A stretch of 64,000 nt of DNA, from the NCBI GenBank assembly GCA_964628295.1, contig CAZVLS010000002.1, positions 310,001 through 374,000 on the forward strand. Direction: 5' to 3'. The notes beneath the pieces are model-generated. The model ran no database searches. It was not told the DNA's origin and was given only the letters and a program-made list of their open reading frames with translations. This document shows, in pieces, positions 33,981-43,191 of this stretch. Numbering within the stretch: position 1 is the first letter of the stretch; the number at the start of each line of letters is the position of its first letter. The stretch comes from 12-FULL-67-14b sp964628295 (GTDB lineage Bacteria; Acidobacteriota; Vicinamibacteria; Vicinamibacterales; UBA2999). The translations under genes were made by a program, and so were the position numbers.

Positions 33981-34789
33981 CCATATCCATGAGACGAATC
34001 TTCCTGACTGTCATGGCCGCGATCCTGATCGCGGCGCCGGCGTTCGCGCAAGACGAGGACCCGGATCGCGACCCCAACAACAATCAGCCGGACTTCACCG
34101 TCGCCACGCTGAACACCAACTTGCCGCTGCCGAAGGGGAAGATGAACTTCCGCCTGACGCACCGTTTCCTCCGGCCCGCGGGTGAAGGTGATTTCGGTGA
34201 TCTTGCCGCGCGTGCCTTCGGTCTCGACGGCGGCGCCCAGATCGGCATCGACCTCGCCTACGGCCTGGCACGGGGCCTGGACATCGGCGTCTATCGCACC
34301 TCCGACCGCACCATCCAGTTCCAGGCGCAGTACATCGCCATTCGCGATGCGAATGGACCGTTCGGCCTCAGCGTCGTCGCCAACGTCGACGGCACGGATA
34401 ACTTCAGCGAGGAATTCTCGCCCGGCGTGGCCGTGGTGCTCTCCCGCGAACTCGGCGATCGCGCAGCGCTCTATGTGCAGCCTTCGTTCGTCAACAACAC
34501 CAGCTTTGCCGAGACCGACGGCGACGACCACACGATGATGGCCGGCGTCGGCGCGCGGCTTCGCCTCACCAGGAACACCTACCTGTTTGCCGAGGCGTCG
34601 CCTCGCCTGGCCGGCTTCAAGCAGGGCGTCACGCATGCCAGCTTCGGATTTGAGAAGCGCTACGGCGGGCACATGTTCCAGTTGAACCTCTCCAACGGAT
34701 TCGGCACCACGCTCGCGCAGGTCGCGCGCGGCGGCACGCCCGGAGACAACTGGTATCTCGGCTTCAACCTCGCGAGGAAGTTCTACTGA
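33977..34789 (+). CDS. DUF5777-like outer-membrane beta-barrel protein
   Basis: About 270 residues with signal peptide (FLTVMAAILIAAPAFAQ). The mature sequence resembles DUF5777 barrels: FTVATLNTNLPLPKGKMNFRLTHRF, DLAYGLARGLDIGVYRTSDRTIQFQAQYI, and the end LGFNLARKFY. These proteins recur next to periplasmic redox proteins in Acidobacteriota and Bacteroidetes (from general knowledge; not checked here). The start overlaps the CuA-like gene (ATGA) and its stop overlaps the next start, so the three genes are coupled. Role unknown; a channel or scaffold for a periplasmic or surface electron carrier is an inference. Confidence 0.7.
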   Translation: MTISMRRIFLTVMAAILIAAPAFAQDEDPDRDPNNNQPDFTVATLNTNLPLPKGKMNFRLTHRFLRPAGEGDFGDLAARAFGLDGGAQIGIDLAYGLARGLDIGVYRTSDRTIQFQAQYIAIRDANGPFGLSVVANVDGTDNFSEEFSPGVAVVLSRELGDRAALYVQPSFVNNTSFAETDGDDHTMMAGVGARLRLTRNTYLFAEASPRLAGFKQGVTHASFGFEKRYGGHMFQLNLSNGFGTTLAQVARGGTPGDNWYLGFNLARKFY

Positions 34790-35241
34790 TGACGACCACG
34801 CTCTGGAAGGGACTGGCGGCAGCGGCATTGGCCGCGGCAACGGCGGTGGCATGCGGCGGCGGCAGCAGCAGCGGTGGCACGTCCACCACGCCCACCAGCC
34901 CGACCACCACCACGCCCACGACACCGACCACGCCGACCACCACGACGCCGACCGATTCGGCAACGATCACCATCGGCGCGGACGGCCGCGTCACACCGGC
35001 AACGGTCACCATCACTCGTGGCGGCCGCGTGACGATGGTCAACAATCACAATCGCGCGCACGACATGTCGTCGGATCCGCATCCAGAACACACGACATGC
35101 CCCGAGCTGAATCAGTGGGGATTTCTGCAGGCCGGTCAGCAGCGCACGTCAGGCAACCTGAACACCGCGCGGACCTGCGGCTTTCACGATCACAACGAGC
35201 CCAATAACAGCGGGCTGATCGGCTCGATCATCATCCAGTAG
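34789..35241 (+). CDS. Cupredoxin-like lipoprotein with Thr/Pro linker
   Basis: A 150-residue lipoprotein (lipobox TAVAC, then a Gly/Ser stretch). Residues about 33-55 are a flexible Thr/Pro linker. The domain (about 58-150) resembles plastocyanin: TPATVTITRGGRVTMVNNHNRAHDM supplies a histidine, the TTCPELN and RTCGFHDH segments supply Cys and His, and GSIIIQ is the last strand. Whether copper binds is not certain because the ligand spacing is unusual. Together with the two preceding genes it ends the redox block. A palindromic element begins at its stop codon. Confidence 0.68.
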   Translation: MTTTLWKGLAAAALAAATAVACGGGSSSGGTSTTPTSPTTTTPTTPTTPTTTTPTDSATITIGADGRVTPATVTITRGGRVTMVNNHNRAHDMSSDPHPEHTTCPELNQWGFLQAGQQRTSGNLNTARTCGFHDHNEPNNSGLIGSIIIQ

Positions 35242-35292
35242 CGACGAGCCTTCCGCGACGAGGCTGTAGCGACGAGCCTTTAGGCTCGTCGA
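35238..35292. terminator. Double TAGCGACGAGCC palindrome between convergent genes
   Basis: The second copy (35265-35291) has a perfect 9-bp stem CGACGAGCC/GGCTCGTCG with loop TTTA, preceded by TGTAG. The first copy (35238-35264) is imperfect. Both lie between the convergent cupredoxin and dehydrogenase genes, so a two-way terminator is likely. Related hairpins are at 37633 and 55834. Confidence 0.65.
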
Positions 35293-36144
35293 CTAATATT
35301 CGTAGACGCCCTTGCCGACCTTGCGGCCCAGCCGTCCTTGAGCGACGTGCTGTTCCAGCAATGGGCAGGGGCGGAACTTCTCGCCAAGCGTCCTGTGCAG
35401 GTACTGCAGGATGCTGAGGCGGGTATCCAGTCCCACCAGGTCCACCAGCTCGAACGGTCCCATCGGGTGATTCAGTCCGAGCTTCAGGCCCTTGTCGATG
35501 TCACGGGCGCTCGCCACGCCGTCCTGCAGCATGTAGAACGCTTCGTTGCCGATCATCGCGTTGATGCGCGTGGTGATGAAGCCCGGCGACTCCTTCACGA
35601 GCACCGTCTCCTTCCCCATCTTCGCTGAGACCTCTTGCATGACGGCGATGGTCTCGGCCGTCGTGTCCAGCGCCTTGACGATCTCGATCAGCTTCATGCG
35701 ATGCACGGGGTTGAAGAAGTGCATGCCGCCCAGGCGGCCGGGCCGGTCGAGCACCGCCGCCATCTCGGTGATGCTGAGTGCGGACGTGTTGGAGGCCAAC
35801 ACCGCGTGCGCGGGGGCCGCGTCCTGCACCGCCTTGAACAACTCCAGCTTGAGATCGATCTTCTCAGGCGCCGCCTCGATGACGACGTCAGCGTCCCTGA
35901 CCGCGTCAGCAACGACCGTGGCCAGCGTCAGACGGCCGCGCATCGCGTCGCCGTCTTGCTGTGTGGTCTTGCCAAGCTGCACGCTCTTGTCGATCACCGC
36001 GTGAATCGCCGCCTTGCCCTTGTCGACCGCAGCCTGCGACACGTCGTACATGACCGTGTCGTACCCAGCGGACATGGCGGCGTGGGCGATGCCATGCCCC
36101 ATGGTGCCCGCGCCTAGAACTGCGACTCTCTTGATCTGCGTCAT
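35293..36144 (-). CDS. 3-hydroxyacyl-CoA dehydrogenase (3-hydroxybutyryl-CoA dehydrogenase type)
   Basis: A 283-residue NAD-dependent dehydrogenase. The nucleotide-binding motif is VLGAGTMGHGIAHA near residue 9. The catalytic region is in HFFNPVHRMKLIEIV with the conserved His, and the C-terminal dimer domain contains LKLGLNHPMGPFELVDLVGLD. It oxidises 3-hydroxyacyl-CoA to 3-oxoacyl-CoA. It follows boxB and boxC, so it may act on the dehydroadipyl-CoA-derived intermediate of the box pathway, in the PaaH position. The spacer to boxB contains a copy of the CAGAAGGC-type element. Confidence 0.92.
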   Translation of the reverse strand: MTQIKRVAVLGAGTMGHGIAHAAMSAGYDTVMYDVSQAAVDKGKAAIHAVIDKSVQLGKTTQQDGDAMRGRLTLATVVADAVRDADVVIEAAPEKIDLKLELFKAVQDAAPAHAVLASNTSALSITEMAAVLDRPGRLGGMHFFNPVHRMKLIEIVKALDTTAETIAVMQEVSAKMGKETVLVKESPGFITTRINAMIGNEAFYMLQDGVASARDIDKGLKLGLNHPMGPFELVDLVGLDTRLSILQYLHRTLGEKFRPCPLLEQHVAQGRLGRKVGKGVYEY

Positions 36145-36183
36145 CTGTGCCTTCTGCGGCTGTGACTGTGAGCCTTCTGAGGC
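36145..36183 (-). repeat. CAGAAGGCACAGA-type element between boxB and dehydrogenase genes
   Basis: On the minus strand the spacer contains GCCGCAGAAGGCACAGATG and a second AGAAGGCTCACAG unit. The match to the 48951 and 18724 copies covers the CGCAGAAGGCACAGA core. Confidence 0.5.
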
Positions 36184-37611
36184 CTAAGTTTCGGTGCGGA
36201 CGTACTCGAAGTCGATCGGCTGGCGATTGATGCCGCGCTGCGGCGGAGCAATGTAGTTGGCAAACTGCCCCGGCTTGTAGACCGGCGTGGTCTGGATGCT
36301 GTGCAGGTACGCCTTGTCCTCCGGCGACGGCAGCCACTCGTACTTCCGGCGCTCCCAGTCTTCCGCGGTAATCTGCTGGCCAAATGGATCGAAGTGCTTG
36401 CCCGCATAGACGCCGACCTTGCGGTTGAACTTGCGTGACGGCAGCGTGATGCGCTCCGACATGCCGTGCGCTTCGAGCACGCGCTTGTTCCAGCGATCGA
36501 CGCCGGCCTGGCAGTCGCCGACGTACCAGTCGCGCAACACCTCGTTGAGGGCGTTGCGCATCGGCACTTCCTCGCGAATGATCAAGCCGCTGTCGTCCAT
36601 CATGTCGAGCACGTACATGTTGCCCGCGAGGATGTGGTCGTCGTCGAACTTGTCCTCTTCGGCGCGGCCCTTGAGGCCATTGGAGAAATACGCCGCCGCG
36701 TTGCTCGACACTTCACTGCCGTGGAGGTCGAGGCTCTGGCTGAACCAGAAGTTGACGAACTTCTGGATCAACGGCAGGTCGATGCCGCCGGCCTTGCGCA
36801 CGTCGCCGGAGAACCCTGTCTCGCGCAGCAACTGGCAGGTGCGCTCGAGAATGCGCGAAATGCCGCTCTCGCCCACGAACATGTGGTGCGCTTCCTCGGT
36901 GAGCATGAACTTGGTGGTGCGGGCCAGCGGATCGAGCGAGCTTTCCGACAGCGACAGCAGCTGCGACTTGCCGTCACGATCGGTGAACATCGTGAAGGCG
37001 AAGAAGTCGAGCCACGTGTCGATCGGCTCGTTGAAGGCTTCGAGCATGCGCGGCGTGTCGTCGTTGCCGCTGCGGCGTTCGAGCAGCGCTTCTGCTTCTT
37101 CGCGGCCGTCGCGGCCGAAATAGGAGTGCAGCAGGTAGACCATCGCCCAGAGGTGACGGCCTTCCTCGACGTTCACCTGGAACAGGTTGCGAAGGTCGTA
37201 GAGGCTCGGGCAATGCGCGCCAAGTGAGCGCTGCTGTTCAACGCTCGCCGGCTCGGTGTCGCCCTGGATGACGATCAGGCGTCGCAGCTGATTGCGGAAC
37301 TCGCCCGGCACTTCCTGCCATACCGGCTGGCCCTTGAAGTCACCGAAGCCGATGCGGCGATCCGGCACCGGCTCGGCGAGGAAGATGCCCCAGCGGTATT
37401 CCGGCAGCCTGACGTAGTCGAAGTGCGCCCAGCCCGCCGCGTCGACGCTGATCGCCGTGCGCAGGTAGACCTGGTGACTGTCCTGGAATCCCGGCGGTCC
37501 CATTTCACGCCACCAATCGAGATACGCGGGCTGCCAATGCTCGAGCGCACGCTGCAGGCGCTTGTTGCCTGCCAGATCGACGTTATTGGGAATCTTCTCG
37601 TCCGAAATCAT
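36184..37611 (-). CDS. boxB: Benzoyl-CoA 2,3-epoxidase, oxygenase subunit BoxB
   Basis: A 475-residue di-iron monooxygenase component. The start MISDEKIPNNVDLAGNKRLQRALEHWQPAYLDWW, the HLWAMVYLLHSYFGRDGREEAEALLERR segment, the EEAHHMFVGESG iron-binding motif and DHILAGNMYVLDMMDDSG are characteristic of BoxB. It forms 2,3-epoxybenzoyl-CoA from benzoyl-CoA and oxygen, taking electrons from the reductase BoxA, which is not in the window. The gene lies directly downstream of boxC, separated by a spacer with a hairpin element. Confidence 0.95.
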   Translation of the reverse strand: MISDEKIPNNVDLAGNKRLQRALEHWQPAYLDWWREMGPPGFQDSHQVYLRTAISVDAAGWAHFDYVRLPEYRWGIFLAEPVPDRRIGFGDFKGQPVWQEVPGEFRNQLRRLIVIQGDTEPASVEQQRSLGAHCPSLYDLRNLFQVNVEEGRHLWAMVYLLHSYFGRDGREEAEALLERRSGNDDTPRMLEAFNEPIDTWLDFFAFTMFTDRDGKSQLLSLSESSLDPLARTTKFMLTEEAHHMFVGESGISRILERTCQLLRETGFSGDVRKAGGIDLPLIQKFVNFWFSQSLDLHGSEVSSNAAAYFSNGLKGRAEEDKFDDDHILAGNMYVLDMMDDSGLIIREEVPMRNALNEVLRDWYVGDCQAGVDRWNKRVLEAHGMSERITLPSRKFNRKVGVYAGKHFDPFGQQITAEDWERRKYEWLPSPEDKAYLHSIQTTPVYKPGQFANYIAPPQRGINRQPIDFEYVRTET

Positions 37612-37632
37612 GACGTTCTCCGCAACGAAACC

Positions 37633-37661
37633 TGTAGCGACGAGCCTTCAGGCTCGTCGAC
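37633..37661. repeat. TGTAG-stem-TTCA palindrome between boxC and boxB
   Basis: TGTAG (37633-37637) precedes a perfect 9-bp stem CGACGAGCC/GGCTCGTCG with loop TTCA. It lies within the box operon spacer, so it may attenuate, or it may stabilise the upstream message. Confidence 0.7.
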
Positions 37662-37677
37662 CATTACTCGTCGGCCA

Positions 37678-39336
<1,659 letters not shown>

Positions 39337-39356
39337 GAAGCGAAGTTTACTACGGT

Positions 39357-39387
39357 TTTAAACGCTCGTTCAAACTCGTGATATAAG
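39357..39387. promoter_or_regulatory. TetR operator and promoter between boxC and the TetR gene
   Basis: AACGCTCGTT (39361-39370) is the core of an extended inverted repeat, TTT-x-AACG-CT-CGTT-x-AAA (39357-39374), close to the CNAACGNNCGTTNG consensus of TetR-type regulators of CoA-linked aromatic catabolism such as PaaR. TATAAG (39382-39387) serves the TetR gene, with TTAAAC 18 bp upstream overlapping the operator. One site could control both directions. Confidence 0.6.
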
Positions 39388-39398
39388 AGACTGGCCCC

Positions 39399-39983
39399 AT
39401 GTCACGACAACCCGCCACGTCCGACCGGCGTATCGAAATCCTGAAGAGCGCGGCCGCCGCGTTCCGCCGCCGCGGGTATCACGGCGCGAGCGTCGACGAG
39501 ATCGCCTCGGCGCTCGAAATGACCAAGGGCAATCTGTACTACTACTTCAAGAACAAGGAAGACATTCTCTTCGCCTGCCACGAGTACTCGCTCGACAAGC
39601 TCCTGGCGTTGATGGCGGATGTTGAGGCCGAGGTCTCATCCCCCGAGGAGAAGCTGCGCCGCCTGATGCTCGCGTTCGTGCACCTGATCCTCGACGATCT
39701 GCACGGCACCGCGCTCACGCTGGATCCCGAGGCGTTGTCTCCCCCGCTCCTCAAGCGCATCATCGCCAAGCGCGATCAGTTCGATCACGGCATCCGCGCC
39801 ATCATCCAGAAGGGCATGGATCAGGGCGTCTTCAAGCCGGGCGACCCGAAGATGATCGAGTTCGCGATGATGGGCGCGGTGAACTGGATCGCCAAGTGGT
39901 TCGATCCGGCCGGCGCCATGACGTCCGATCAAATCGGCGACGCTTTTGCCGATTACCTGGTCGGCGGACTCCGTAAGACATAG
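39399..39983 (+). CDS. TetR/AcrR-family regulator of the box genes
   Basis: A 194-residue TetR regulator. The DNA-binding domain RIEILKSAAAAFRRRGYHGASVDEIASALEMTKGNLYYYFKNKEDILF is canonical, and the C-terminal ligand domain resembles the FadR/KstR2-like TetR_C_33 type. Its position, divergent from boxC with a palindrome between them, suggests it represses the operon and responds to an aromatic or acyl-CoA thioester. The transcript leader appears to be only about five bases long. Confidence 0.9.
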   Translation: MSRQPATSDRRIEILKSAAAAFRRRGYHGASVDEIASALEMTKGNLYYYFKNKEDILFACHEYSLDKLLALMADVEAEVSSPEEKLRRLMLAFVHLILDDLHGTALTLDPEALSPPLLKRIIAKRDQFDHGIRAIIQKGMDQGVFKPGDPKMIEFAMMGAVNWIAKWFDPAGAMTSDQIGDAFADYLVGGLRKT

Positions 39984-39992
39984 CCTGCCTCC

Positions 39993-40023
39993 CTGGCCGG
40001 GATTAAAGGTCCTTCCCGGCCAG
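39993..40023. terminator. Hairpin after the TetR gene
   Basis: CTGGCCGGGA (39993-40002) pairs with TCCCGGCCAG (40014-40023) over 10 bp with an 11-nt loop. No T-run follows, so it may be a weak terminator or a processing site. Confidence 0.45.
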
Positions 40024-40029
40024 TCGATT

Positions 40030-40096
40030 GGTCTGACAATCACCCCTGCTGCAGGACCGCATGTAGCGGCCGCAAGACCGGGGTGTCTTGGAGACC
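40030..40096 (+). other. Potential structured RNA leader before the 40102 gene
   Basis: Three nested complementary pairs: GGTCT (40030-40034)/AGACC (40092-40096), CACCCC (40041-40046)/GGGGTG (40080-40085) and CCGC (40057-40060)/GCGG (40066-40069). The outer strand ends five bases before the ATG at 40102, where folding would affect ribosome access. No known riboswitch class recognised. Confidence 0.35.
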
Positions 40097-40101
40097 AGCA
40101 A

Positions 40102-40440
40102 ATGCGTACGCTCGTTCTGGCAGTCGCTGCCGCACTACTCGTCAGCTCCGCTTCCACCTTCGCACAGACCCGCGGCATGGGCCGGTTTGCCGGTACCGTC
40201 GTGGACGACTCGGGCACGCCTGTTGAAGGCGTGAAGGTCACGGCCAAGCTCGATGCCAGCGGCGGTGTGGTCGAAGGCACCACCGATGCCAACGGTTCGT
40301 GGGCGGTCGCCGGTATCGCCAAGGGTGTGTGGATGGTTGAATTCCGCAAGCCCGGCTTCACGCCGCGCGCGGCCAAGGTCATCCTCGAACGCGAGCTTGA
40401 CAAGGTCCCCGCCATCAAGATGGAACTGAAGAAGGGCTAA
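40102..40440 (+). CDS. Small secreted carboxypeptidase-regulatory-like protein
   Basis: A 112-residue exported protein with signal peptide (LVLAVAAALLVSSASTFAQ). The mature part is a single carboxypeptidase-regulatory-like beta-sandwich: GRFAGTVVDDSGTPVEGVKVTAKLDASGGVVEGTTDANGSWAVAGIAKGVWMVEFRKPGF. Such domains usually decorate larger surface proteins; a free-standing one is probably a periplasmic or surface binding module. ATG 40102 begins the signal peptide. The stop codon lies in the loop of a strong terminator-like hairpin. Confidence 0.75.
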   Translation: MRTLVLAVAAALLVSSASTFAQTRGMGRFAGTVVDDSGTPVEGVKVTAKLDASGGVVEGTTDANGSWAVAGIAKGVWMVEFRKPGFTPRAAKVILERELDKVPAIKMELKKG

Positions 40441-40470
40441 GCCCCTTCTTCGCTTTTGCGCTTTCTTTAT
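40428..40470 (+). terminator. Rho-independent terminator overlapping the stop codon
   Basis: Stem GAAGAAGGG (40428-40436)/CCCTTCTTC (40443-40451) with loop CTAAGC containing the TAA stop, followed by a T-rich stretch. It separates the small secreted protein from the chemoreceptor gene. Confidence 0.55.
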
Positions 40471-40488
40471 TGCGCGGCGGAGGCAGCC

Positions 40489-42099
40489 ATGACCAACTGG
40501 ACGGTTGGCAAGAAGCTTTCCCTGGGTGTCGGTTCGACATTCGCACTGGCGCTCCTCATGGGTGGCGGCGGCATGTTCGCCACCCGATCGCTGAGCCAGG
40601 ATCTCGATCAGATCAGCTACGTGGACGCGGCCGGCTCTGCGGAGGCGTCGCGCATTCAGTACCTGGTCGCGGAGCTCTCGGTGCTGGTGCGCCAGACCGT
40701 CATTGCGGCGGCGCGTAACCAGGGCGAGGAAGTGACGGCGAAGATCGCGGAGACCGCCAAGGCCTACGAGGCGCTCGGCAAGGCCCGGCAGACCCTCGAG
40801 GGACTCTCGACAGACGACGAAGTGAAGCGCCTGTCGAAGTCGATCGAACAGTCGATGTCGGCCTGGCACACCAAGGCCAAGGAGGCGCAGGGGTTTGCGC
40901 AGGCCTTCTCGACCGGTGAAGCGATCGAGGCGATCGACGCGTCGAAATCGCACAGCGATCAGGCCGCCAAGGCCGCGCAGTCGATCGTCACGCTCTGGAT
41001 GGCACGCATGGACGCCAACGCCAGGAGCGCGGCCTCACGCTATGCGTTCACGCGCAACGCGCTGATCGCACTGGCGCTTGCGACCATCGTCATCGGCTGC
41101 CTGGTGCTCTACTCCGTGCGAACCACGGTGGCGAGCCTGGTCGCCGTCGCCGCGCGGCTCCGCCGCCGCAGCGATCACGTGCAGGCGGCCTCCGAACAGA
41201 TGGCCGGCGGCGCGCAGTCTCTTTCTCTCGGCGCGACCACGCAGGCCGCTTCGCTCGAGGAGACGTCGGCGTCGATCGAGGAGATGTCCTCGATGACGCA
41301 GCAAAACGCCACCAGCTCCACCGACGCCGCGGCGTTGATGGTGCAGGTCGATCAGAAGGTCAGCGACTCAAACGCGGCGTTGCAGGAGATGCTCGCCGGT
41401 ATGGCCGCCATCCGCGAGTCGAGCGAGCGCGTCGCCAAGATCATCAAGACCATTGATGAGATCGCGTTCCAGACCAACATCCTCGCGCTCAACGCGGCCG
41501 TGGAAGCGGCGCGCGCCGGAGCGGCGGGCATGGGCTTCGCGGTGGTCGCCGAGGAGGTTCGCAACCTCGCGCAGCGCTCCGGCGCTGCGGCGCGCGATAC
41601 CGCGGCACTGATCGAAGAGTCACTCGGCAACGCCCGCAGCGGCAACGCGAAGGCGGAGCTCGTGGCCTCGGCAATTGGCGCCATCACGGCGACGGTCTCG
41701 CAGGCCAAGACGCTGGTCGAGGACGTCTCCACGGCAAGCCGTCAGCAGGCCGAAGGCATCGCGCAGGTCTCCCAGGCCGTGGCGCAGATGGAACGCGGCA
41801 CGCAGCAAACCGCGGCCACCGCTGAAGAAGCGGCCGCGACCAGCGAAGAGCTCAAGACCGAAGCGGCGAAGACGATGGAAATCGTTCAGCAGCTTGAAGC
41901 GATGGTCGGCACCGACGCGGCATCCGCCGCCGCGGCGGCGCCACCGAGCACGCCGACGGTAGCCAAGACCGTGAGCAAGCCGGTCGCCGTCTCCGCTGCG
42001 GCCACCCCCGCGAAGGCCCCACGGCCGACGCTGGTGCACGCCCGCGCTAACGAAGCCGCTCGGGGCGACGTCGCCGACGGCACGTTCGGCAGCTTCTAG
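40489..42099 (+). CDS. Methyl-accepting chemotaxis protein
   Basis: A chemoreceptor of 536 residues. Transmembrane helices at about 13-33 and 188-206 flank a four-helix-bundle periplasmic sensor. The cytoplasmic hairpin is well conserved, with the tip IDEIAFQTNILALNAAVEAARAG that contacts CheA and CheW. The segment between the second membrane helix and the signalling helices (about 35 residues) does not look like a HAMP domain. The C-terminus is a long Ala/Pro/Thr tail without a clear CheR-binding pentapeptide. ATG 40489 has GGAGG five bases upstream. No other chemotaxis gene is nearby. Confidence 0.92.
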   Translation: MTNWTVGKKLSLGVGSTFALALLMGGGGMFATRSLSQDLDQISYVDAAGSAEASRIQYLVAELSVLVRQTVIAAARNQGEEVTAKIAETAKAYEALGKARQTLEGLSTDDEVKRLSKSIEQSMSAWHTKAKEAQGFAQAFSTGEAIEAIDASKSHSDQAAKAAQSIVTLWMARMDANARSAASRYAFTRNALIALALATIVIGCLVLYSVRTTVASLVAVAARLRRRSDHVQAASEQMAGGAQSLSLGATTQAASLEETSASIEEMSSMTQQNATSSTDAAALMVQVDQKVSDSNAALQEMLAGMAAIRESSERVAKIIKTIDEIAFQTNILALNAAVEAARAGAAGMGFAVVAEEVRNLAQRSGAAARDTAALIEESLGNARSGNAKAELVASAIGAITATVSQAKTLVEDVSTASRQQAEGIAQVSQAVAQMERGTQQTAATAEEAAATSEELKTEAAKTMEIVQQLEAMVGTDAASAAAAAPPSTPTVAKTVSKPVAVSAAATPAKAPRPTLVHARANEAARGDVADGTFGSF

Positions 42100-42137
42100 C
42101 CCGGTCGTCGAACGGCGGTCGAACGTTCGTCGAGCGC

Positions 42138-42851
42138 CTAACTCGCCGTCTCGCCCGGCTTCAGCTTCAGCACCTCGATGCTGGAGCCGGCGAGATGCGC
42201 TTCAAGGTGTTCGGGCGTGCCGGTGAGCGCGGGAAACGTCCCGTGATGCATCGGCACGACCTGTTTCACGCCAAGCCAGCGCGCTGCCATCGCTGCGGTA
42301 TCAGGTCCCATCGTGAAGCGATCGCCGATCGGCAGGAACGCGATGTCCGGCTTATACAACTCGCCAATCAACTTCATGTCGCCAAACAGCGCGGTGTCGC
42401 CGGCAAAGTAGATCACCTGCCCGTTCTCGAGTCTGACGATGAAGCCGGCGGCTTCGCCGAGATAGACCGTGGTGCCGTTGTCGTCGAAGCTGCTGCTGTG
42501 CCGCGCGTCGGTCATCGTGACGCGCAGCCCCTTCACGGTGATCGTGCCGCCCTTGTTCATGGGCTCGAGATTCTTGATGCCCTTGGTGCCAAGGTAGGTG
42601 GTGATCTCCCAAATCGCCGCGACCGGGGCTCCCGTCTCCTTCGCCATGGCCACGACGTCCGTGAAGTGGTCGAAGTGACCATGGGTGACGAGAATCAGGT
42701 CCGCCGCTCTCGGCCGCGCCGACGCCGGGAACGCCGGGTTGCCGGTGTACCACGGGTCGATCAGCACTTCCTTTCCGCCCGGGGTGCGAAGTCGAAACGC
42801 ACTATGGCCAAACCATGTGATCGCGAGATGCTGCATTGATGAATTTTCCAT
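42138..42851 (-). CDS. UPF0173-type metal-dependent hydrolase
   Basis: A protein of about 237 residues with a metallo-beta-lactamase fold. The ITWFGHSAFRLRTPGGKEVLIDPW start, the metal motif THGHFDHF, the DARHSSSF segment, AGDTALFGDM and the end MHHGTFPAL match UPF0173 hydrolases. Substrate unknown. Two starts are possible: ATG 42851 (MENSSMQHL) or ATG 42836 (MQHLAITW), which fits the usual family start better. Confidence 0.88.
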   Translation of the reverse strand: MENSSMQHLAITWFGHSAFRLRTPGGKEVLIDPWYTGNPAFPASARPRAADLILVTHGHFDHFTDVVAMAKETGAPVAAIWEITTYLGTKGIKNLEPMNKGGTITVKGLRVTMTDARHSSSFDDNGTTVYLGEAAGFIVRLENGQVIYFAGDTALFGDMKLIGELYKPDIAFLPIGDRFTMGPDTAAMAARWLGVKQVVPMHHGTFPALTGTPEHLEAHLAGSSIEVLKLKPGETAS

Positions 42852-43191
42852 GGCCCGCCGACTTGGCGCAATGAGTTAACAGCGCGGCGCTCTGATCGCG
42901 ACCTGGCGTCAGTCTCGGTCATGCCTCGCCCCGCAAGCTCTCCGTTCGCCGGTCAAACGTCGCTCGGCGGATCAAGCGCCTGGCGAACTCGCGTGATACC
43001 CAGCTCAGACAGCGCCGGTCTTGGCCTCCGCTCCGTTTGTCGGTCCACAACCCGAGTCGGCTCAGTCGAACGCTTGCGGGACGAGACATGGCCGAGATCA
43101 TTGACGGGCGGTCGCGAGCAAGGCGCCAAGAGACGATCGGCGGCAGCGCCTGTAGTGAGCGAGAGCGGGCGAGAGGAGCGGCCTGGCATCC
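42852..43191. other. 340-bp stretch without a recognisable gene
   Basis: Divergent spacer between the hydrolase gene and lipA. It is GC-rich with several short self-complementary stretches. Short frames on both strands give no recognisable protein. I checked by eye for tRNA, RNase P RNA and tmRNA hallmarks and saw none. It may hold the lipA promoter, an unrecognised small RNA or a decayed gene. Confidence 0.4.

Noticed and set aside
34885..34965. ACC-rich repeat as a mobile or tandem element
   Set aside because: It encodes an ordinary Thr/Pro linker of a lipoprotein and needs no further explanation.
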